64,000 bases of DNA from the NCBI GenBank assembly GCA_015680685.1, contig MNCI01023457.1:1675031-1739030 (forward strand). The letters run 5' to 3'. This DNA is from Gnetum montanum. Lineage: Eukaryota > Streptophyta > Gnetopsida > Gnetales > Gnetaceae. Under the pieces are notes generated by a model, which saw only the letters and a program-made list of their open reading frames with translations, was not told where the DNA came from and did not search any database. A program made the translations under genes and the position numbers. Shown piece after piece: positions 57,850-64,000 of this stretch. Numbering within the stretch: the stretch's first letter is position 1; the number at the start of each line of letters is the position of its first letter.

Positions 57850-59640
57850 ATGCCTCTCCTACAAGACTATAATAATGCCACATCTAGTGAGGAAATTCAT
57901 TGGAGAATCAATGAATTATATGACAATGAAGATTGGAGTACGCAATCTAAGGTGGGGATTTCTTATAAACATAAACGAAGGCAACATCATCCCAACACAC
58001 AAAGGCATAACTTACTTGATGAAGATGAACCCCCACTGGCCACTACAAGCCTAACAAAAATACAAGAGGCTATTCAAATCTCCTGTAGGCATCGTAAAGA
58101 GAGCCTTCTACCTAGGCTCAATTTAAACAACTTCCCTATTTTTTTAGGAGGCCATGACTTAGATAGTTGGCAAAAACTTAAGCTCTTTCCTATGAAACTC
58201 GTTGGCCAAGAAAAAATATGGTATAAATCATTAAAGCCAAATTCAATATGACATTGGTCAACAATGATAGAACTCTTTAATGAAAAATATCAAACCTACG
58301 CAACAGTGTCAGCCTTGAGGAAACAAATCCAAGAGTGGAAACAAGCACAACATGAACCCTTGGACATGACCTTAGAAAGATATTATGCACTATTAAATAA
58401 CTGTCCAGGCCATGAGTTTTCTGGGGATAGGCTAATGTACCATATCATTGATGGGCTCCATGATGAAACAAGAGAGACCTTAGGAATGTATGCCCAGGGT
58501 CAACTATACGAACTATGAATCCATCAAGTCCAAGAGCTTATTAAATAGGTAGCAAAAGAAGAAGGAGAAATGGCTAGATGGGAGAGTGTTGAAAAACATC
58601 AATGAGATCAAAATTTCAACTTAACAAAGATCCATAATCATAACAAGGAGAAATCAACCTATCACAAGGAGAAAGAATCATCTTTGCCAATACAATAATC
58701 ACTAGAAAAAGTTGAGGCAAGGATCAATAAGATGTTGGAATGGACATATAAAAAGTGTGAAGTATTTATCAATATTATTGGGGATAGAGTTTTGACAACA
58801 CAAGAAGAAGGACAAAACATTAGACAATTTGAAAGAAGGAATAAGGAAAATAAGAAGTCAACTGCCCATCATATGTATGAATGCAACATATGCATGTATG
58901 ATCACCCCAAGGGCCAATGCCCAATCATGTTACATTTATATGAGCATTGGGAAAGCATGTGACATTTAGAGTTCAAATAGTGTGTTCAATCACAATGGCA
59001 ACAATCCTAGTCATGGGGGAATCCGCCCCTAAACTAGAGACACACTTCATATTATTCAAATCCAAATGCTTATCTAGTTCAGCATCCTATTTCTCCAACT
59101 AGGCCAACATACTCTATCTCACCACATTATCATTCTCCACAATACTATCAACCCATGTCTTCAACACAACCACTGCCTTATGTATCTTACACTTCTCCTA
59201 ATTTTCAGCATTCTCATACTTTCCTTCCTACATCACCACCAACTATTCCTAAGGTGTTTGCACCACCACAAAAACCCATGAACGTAACATCAAAAGCGTC
59301 CCTTCTTTAAACATGACTATAAAAACGGCCAACATCATTTCGAGGGCACTGCACCCTCCAACTTAGCACAAGTCCAACACTGTGGTGCACCCTTACCTTC
59401 AAACCCAATGCCTCATCTCACTTCATTAGGGCCACCAACTAACACTCCAACAACCATACAGCCCAATGAACACAATCATGGAAGACAACATTCCAATCCT
59501 TGCATACCATCTAACAGTCCCAAATATCATAGTGGGTCAACTCATTATCTGTGAACCACATCTCATAAATTGCCCCACTATGCTTACTACAATCAAGTGT
59601 GTGAAACCCGATGGGGTAAGTATGGCCAAGTTCTAATATT
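57850..59640 (+). pseudogene. Gag of element C (Athila-like)
   Basis: ATG at 57850 (MPLLQDYNNATSSEEIHW). It is open to 58251, with the Gag entry LPRLNLNNFPIFLGGHDLD followed by a small in-frame deletion relative to A (the HLLAFYDAC piece is missing), then WQKLKLFPM. A second open part (58264-58518) has FNEKYQTYATVSALRKQI, NNCPGHEF and YHIIDGLHDETRETLGM. The zinc knuckle CNICMYDHPKGQC lies near 58880. The Pro/Thr-rich C-terminal part follows with several stops. It would form the capsid and is one of the better preserved Gags here. Confidence 0.87.
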
Positions 59641-61593
59641 TCCAACATGCAAGGATCCCCATCGTCATTTATTAATCCTTGCCATCCTCAATTATTTAGC
59701 TATGAGGGATATTCCCCATTCTAAATAACATGAAGGATTAATAAATAATTTTCATTTTCTTTAATTTTACAACTTTTTTTCCATTTTTTCATTTTTCAAT
59801 TTCTTGTTTTATCGTTTTGTCTTTTTTTCTTTTCACGTTTTTTATAAGTAATCTCATCTATGAATAAAACACTCATATAGCTCGTTGGTTGAGGTGTGTT
59901 CAATGTTATCGAGTCTCGAGTGATCAATTATGGGGATAGTGAGCCCATTACATCCACTCATCCATTCTACAAATAAGAGGTTCTATTTGAGGGTACAATG
60001 ACATTCTTGACATTCTTAAAACTTAAAATTAATTTTGTGTTCATTGTACCTAGAGTGAAGAAGGATGGATCAAGAGGGAATGATTAGGGTGTGACACCAA
60101 GGGAACTTGCAGATTCTCTTTGGTGACATTTGTGGGAGTTATCATGCAATGTGGTTGTACTAAGATCCTTGTAGATCTAACGAAAAATGGGAGTAAGAGT
60201 AATGAAAAGGGCACTCAAAAATCCAAAGCTATTCTAGGGGGTCCCATTGGAAAGACATGCATCCATGCTTGAAGGTTGGTGGCTTCTCTAGATTCAGTAT
60301 TCAAAAAAAAAAGGAAGTGCCACAAAACAAAAATAACTTCTCCCTTGAATAAAATGTCAAGTGATCATATGCCTTGTTGTTAGGGTACTCTCATAGTTGC
60401 TCATCATGGGATGAAACAATGCGATGTCACTGATTAGAGGAATGGACTTGGTCCTGATCTTGGAACAATGGGTTAATGACACCTTAATCATGCTTTTCAC
60501 GCAGGATTCACTATTCCCTGGGTCAGTTACCTCATGTCCCAATCTCTACAATCCCTTTCTATAGTTCATCTCATCTCACTGCTTATGTAATTGTAGCTCG
60601 TGTTGTGTGTAGCATAGAATTCTTACCTTATTCCGGTGATATTTACATGTGTGTGTTTTGTGGAATTAGTGTAGATTACATTTAACCCTTCTAGTGCCTA
60701 CGGACACTTTAAGTGTGGTTACACAAGGGCATTATAGGTTGGAACCTGCTTTGGGGAGGATCCACTTGTGTAATCTCCTATAATTTTCACTTATGACATA
60801 GCTCACATACACCATTTATTACCCTTAATGTATTATTCATGATATTCTTTCCGTTATTACTATCCCTCCGATTCAACATTCCTATGAATCATCACATAGT
60901 CTATTTCTCTACCATCCGAGGTCCTTATGGATAAATTCCACACCATCATAATTTTTGTGCCTTCAAAACCAATTGAATTACCCTAAAACCTTATAACAAT
61001 CATCCAGATGTCCTTAGTTTACATCGTTTAATTTCAAAAGAAATATTAAAAATTCAGTACATTCTCTAAGTGCCCTAACTTTGATGAAAATATATATACG
61101 TGACCTCCCCACAACACTTACCATCATTTTCCATTATTCACATGGGGGAGTTTTTCGAATTTTTTCTCTACGACTTGTGATTATGAGACCCTTGCTTTTA
61201 TACCTATATCTTGCTCGTTGGTACTCCAATTTTCATTCCTTCTGAACCTACTTGAACTTAGAGTGTTTAGCTTAGTCATCGGGGGAGGGGCACATGCCGA
61301 ATAGTACATAAATTTTTGAAATTCATCATCACCCAAAGGGCATCTTTAAGGGTAACTAGTTGTAAAATTAAGAATAAAATGTATCAAAAAAAATTTCATC
61401 CCCTTAGCTATATCAAAAAATTAAATTTAGAAACCACCTAAGCAAAGAGGACTCAACATTATAATCTTTCGGGGACATGTTGTTCCAATAATTAACATCA
61501 CATGGAAATAATGTAAATCTATTAAGGCAAGTAGTAAGGTATAACCTAACTTTGGTAACAACCTTAATAACGATTACTCCCATGTGATTGCAG
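59641..61593. other. Spacer of element C
   Basis: No gene. It aligns with 1987-4032 of element A. Near 61080-61130, where A has its internal palindromes and TATA box, C has only ATATATATACGTGACC, so the internal promoter array is lost. The 3' splice-like TGTGATTGCAG before ORF2 is kept. Confidence 0.55.
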
Positions 61594-62427
61594 ATGGCTC
61601 CGAAGCACGAACAATAGGAAGGTCCTACTCAAGGTGTGATCAAACAACCTAGGAGAGGTGAAGGACAAGTTCCTTCCGAACAACATGCAGAGTAGGAGGA
61701 ACAATCATTTAGCATCCATCAAGAAGACCCTGCTACTGTACAATCAAGGTAGGCAGAAGGAGGAGTTGTTACAACGCCTGAACAGGGACAACATCTCACG
61801 TTGCCCCAGGATTATGTTCAAGCTATCCACGGAAGGTCCACATTGAGGTTGTTAGGGACCATCTCAAAGGGTCTCCCTTATGGCCTATCCTCTCTACAAG
61901 CGGTGCCTAGTACTTAGGGAAAATGTACCAATTTTGGCACAACAAAAAGAGAGAGAGAGAGAGAGAGAAGAAAAGAAAAGAAGGCACCACGGTTAACATT
62001 TGTGGTGTGACTATTGATTTCTCTATTCAATCCATTTTAGAAGTATTAAACCTTCCAAATACATGGCCAAAGGTTGCTCAGAACCAGCTGGACACTTTTA
62101 GAATCGAGCAACTTAATAAACTATTAACAGAGAATAAAAGGGTGGTAGAAGAGAAAGAGAAGGTTGACTAGGATGCCTCTATGGCACAAGTGTAAACTTA
62201 CATGCATGTCAAGGCACTCAAGGCCTTACCAGAGGAGAAACTCCAGGCCATACTTCAACTTCATCAAATCCCAAGACCTAGAGCATAAGAAAAGGGAAAG
62301 AAACCTATGGAGGAGCCACTGCCACCAGGAACTACATGAGTTCCACCAATTTTGTAATCATAGGATTTTTTGTGTGTTGTGTCTCAATTTTGTTCTGACT
62401 CCACACTGTAGCATGAATCCATTCTAG
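61594..62427 (+). pseudogene. ORF2 of element C (decayed)
   Basis: ATG at 61594 (MAPKHEQ), parallel to A. The shared block RDHLKGSPLWPIL with MYQFWHNKK follows, then a (GA)n run at 61949-61969 and a new open piece (61923-62171). That piece contains TVNICGVTIDFSIQSILEVLN and LP, resembling plant 'putative transposon protein' (Transposase_32-like) segments. After it come LNKLLTENKRVVEEKEKVD and a short tail with a Pro-rich end. Element A has an unrelated long coiled coil after the shared block. At least two frameshifts and several TAG stops. Confidence 0.6.
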
Positions 62428-62511
62428 TCAATAAATAATCCCATACCTATCCACTATGTAATCAATAGAGCTTGTTCTCTCTATAACTCGAGGACGAGTT
62501 TTCATTCAATC
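62428..62511 (+). other. 3' untranslated region of element C
   Basis: Short stretch between ORF2 and the polypurine tract, with CTCGAGGACGAG. No gene. Confidence 0.5.
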
Positions 62512-62520
62512 GTGGGGGTA
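62512..62520 (+). other. Polypurine tract of element C
   Basis: GTGGGGGTA ends at the LTR start TGGTGAGTCATG. Compare element B (GTGTGGGTA) and element E (GTGAGGGTA). Confidence 0.75.
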
Positions 62521-63380
62521 TGGTGAGTCATGAATTTTCTAGCTATGATATTGCAGCCGTGATATCACAATGGTTGTGATATTGCTACCGTGATATCACA
62601 GTTGTGATATCGCATGGGTTGTGATATCGCATACGTGATATTGTAGTTGCGATATCCCATCAGCCACAATATCGCATACATGATATTGTGGCCATGATAT
62701 CACATCAGCCGCGATATCATGTACGCAATATCATAGCCTACCTCAATTTCTATAAATAAGAGATGGCTTTTCTTGTTCTAGTAGTTAGTTCTTAGTTCCT
62801 TACCCAAACTCTTGTAGTTTTTCCTTCTTAGAGTTAGAATTATTTCCTAGTGTATGCTCGGAGTGTGGTCATTGTAATTGTACGACATCCTTATTTGAGT
62901 GTGATGTACTTGGACATGCACATGACTGGAAATAAAGATTGAGATTACTTCATCATTGTAGCATTCACTTAGCTTAATTATTTAATTAATTTTTATTTAC
63001 TGCTTTCTTAGTTAATATCTTCTCACCCTTAAACTCCTATTAAATGTGGAATGAGTATGACTTGATTACAAGCATTTAAGTGTGACTACTTGGTAACCCA
63101 GTAGTGTACCTAGGATCTGCGCTTGGTAATCCCAGTGGTAATCATGCACGAAGTTCAAGATGTGTACGGATAATCAAGGAATGGATGCTCATCGCACTCA
63201 GGCTAGCTAGATTCTCTCTCACCCTTCCTCTGTTAGCTTAGTGAATATTATTTTCTAGTGCCTTCAGGAGTAGCGTTAGGTTAGAAACCATATCATACAC
63301 CTCACTCTGGACTAAACCATACGTGACAAAGCCAATACTAGTCAAGGTGGGAAGACAATGAACTATGACCTAAGGCTAAC
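62521..63380 (+). repeat. 3' LTR of element C (interrupted)
   Basis: U3 carries about ten decayed GATATCGCATACGTGATAT-type palindromes at 62541-62740. A TATA box is at 62750-62758 and AATAAA at 62931. R-U5 matches the 5' LTR up to TAAGGCTAAC (63380, equal to 57606). The last 102 bp are displaced by element D. Confidence 0.9.
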
Positions 63381-63842
63381 TGATGAGTGGCGAGGTACCC
63401 CTACACTCAACCATACGAAATGAGCGTAGCACGCGCAATCCGTTTGAACTCCGTAGACTAAATGCCTACATGCCCCATGGAACACTTGGGGTTAATTATT
63501 CGTTGTCTTCCCAGACTTACTTTTGTTTGTCACGATGTATGGTTAAGTAAGTCCGAGGTATATGATTTTTATGGTATTTTATGTGTTTTTCTCCTATGCT
63601 ATCGAGGTGAAGGGTTGAGGAACTAACTAACTCTAACTAATGCACTAATTCTAAATTAACTAGCAGTAGCATCTGTTCCCACTTACCATACACACCCTAA
63701 ACTATGCAACTGTGGCTACCAAACGCTAATCTTTACTAGGATCACCACATGTAACGCACGTACTCGAAGAGGTCGTACTGAGGCACTTAACTAGGAGGAA
63801 AGGGTGAGAGAATCTAATCATGATGAGCAGCTGATTCCTTGA
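63381..63842 (-). repeat. LTR end of nested element D
   Basis: TGATGAGTGGCGAGGTACCC is the reverse complement of the family's LTR 3' end. The segment aligns with LTR A (6032-6345) on the minus strand and stops at the insertion of element F. It is the 3' LTR terminus of a minus-strand element inserted into LTR C. CTAAC (63376-63380) is the expected left target copy. Confidence 0.82.
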
Positions 63843-64000
63843 TGATGAGACGCGACATGCACTGTGTCGTGATATCGCATCCCATGCGATATCGCGTACG
63901 CGATATCGCGTCTTTCCCTGCGATATCGTGTACGCGATATTGCGGTCCGCCGCCATATCTATAAATAAGAGGCAGCACTCCCCTTATTTCCCAATCCTGG
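63843..64000 (+). repeat. Start of LTR of element F
   Basis: TGATGAGACGCGACATGC begins an LTR of the A type. U3 has well preserved palindromes (GCGATATCGCGTACGCGATA, 63865-63945), then TATCTATAAATAAGAGG near 63956. It interrupts LTR D after CTTGA and leaves the window. The intact CpG suggests it is the youngest LTR here. Confidence 0.85.

Larger units (their letters stand above)
57081..63380 (+). mobile_element. Gag-only Athila-like element C
   Basis: In order: 5' LTR (R-U5 certain from about 57081; U3 different), tRNA-Asp primer site, gag, spacer, ORF2, polypurine tract and 3' LTR, which is interrupted at 63380. No pol is present in about 4.8 kb of internal DNA. Its layout matches element A on the other strand. 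Confidence 0.85.

Overview
This window looks like nuclear DNA from a land plant with a large, retrotransposon-filled genome. Nearly everything recognisable is plant-type retrotransposon: Ty3/gypsy elements of the Tat/Ogre and Athila lineages, one LINE fragment and a tRNA-derived SINE-like piece. No convincing single-copy host gene was found. Most reading frames are broken, and most breaks are TAG or TAA where Gln is expected, with few CpG left. That is the pattern left by long-term cytosine methylation. The species cannot be named from this sequence.

Layout. (1) 1-6960, minus strand: a non-autonomous Athila-like element (A), running off the left edge, with 5' LTR, tRNA-Asp primer site, gag, spacer and a second ORF (ORF2) that has its own internal promoter. 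(2) 6961-about 21400, plus strand: Tat/Ogre-like copy 1. It has the 3' part of a giant PR-RT intron, an 8-exon gene on the opposite strand inside that intron (7702-13102), a palindrome-bearing ~190-bp tandem array, RT-RNaseH-aRNH-integrase and a 3' LTR. (3) 21401-23800: the 3' end and LTR of another gag-type element (E), then an old integrase remnant. (4) 23801-28189: AT-rich DNA with a SINE-like head and a young LINE ORF1 fragment flanked by 245-bp direct repeats. (5) 28190-54890, minus strand: Tat/Ogre-like copy 2, a mirror image of copy 1 that still has gag and protease. Its PR-RT intron (33131-49793) holds a second copy of the 8-exon antisense gene and a ~185-bp array. (6) 41307-48128: a complete gag-only element (B) inserted in intron 6 of that antisense gene. 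(7) 56340-64000: a plus-strand gag-only element (C) with ORF2; its 3' LTR is interrupted by element D (minus), which is itself interrupted by element F (plus).

How the parts may work together. In both Tat/Ogre copies, gag-pro and RT-INT are separated by about 9.5-10 kb that carries good sense-strand splice signals (GTAAGG donor, AG|GAT acceptor). The opposite strand of that intron carries an 8-exon gene whose reading phase is kept across at least five of seven introns. Introns antisense to the genomic RNA would not be removed during retrotransposition, which explains their survival. The antisense gene starts next to a tandem array of palindromes, and the LTR of the same copy carries the same core motif. 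The two copies use different motifs. The gag-only elements show the same layout: LTR A and the internal promoter of ORF2 both carry GATATCGCGTACGCGATATC-type palindromes, while related LTRs carry other motifs. I infer, without proof, that these are element-specific regulatory arrays read by an element-encoded factor, possibly the antisense or ORF2 protein.
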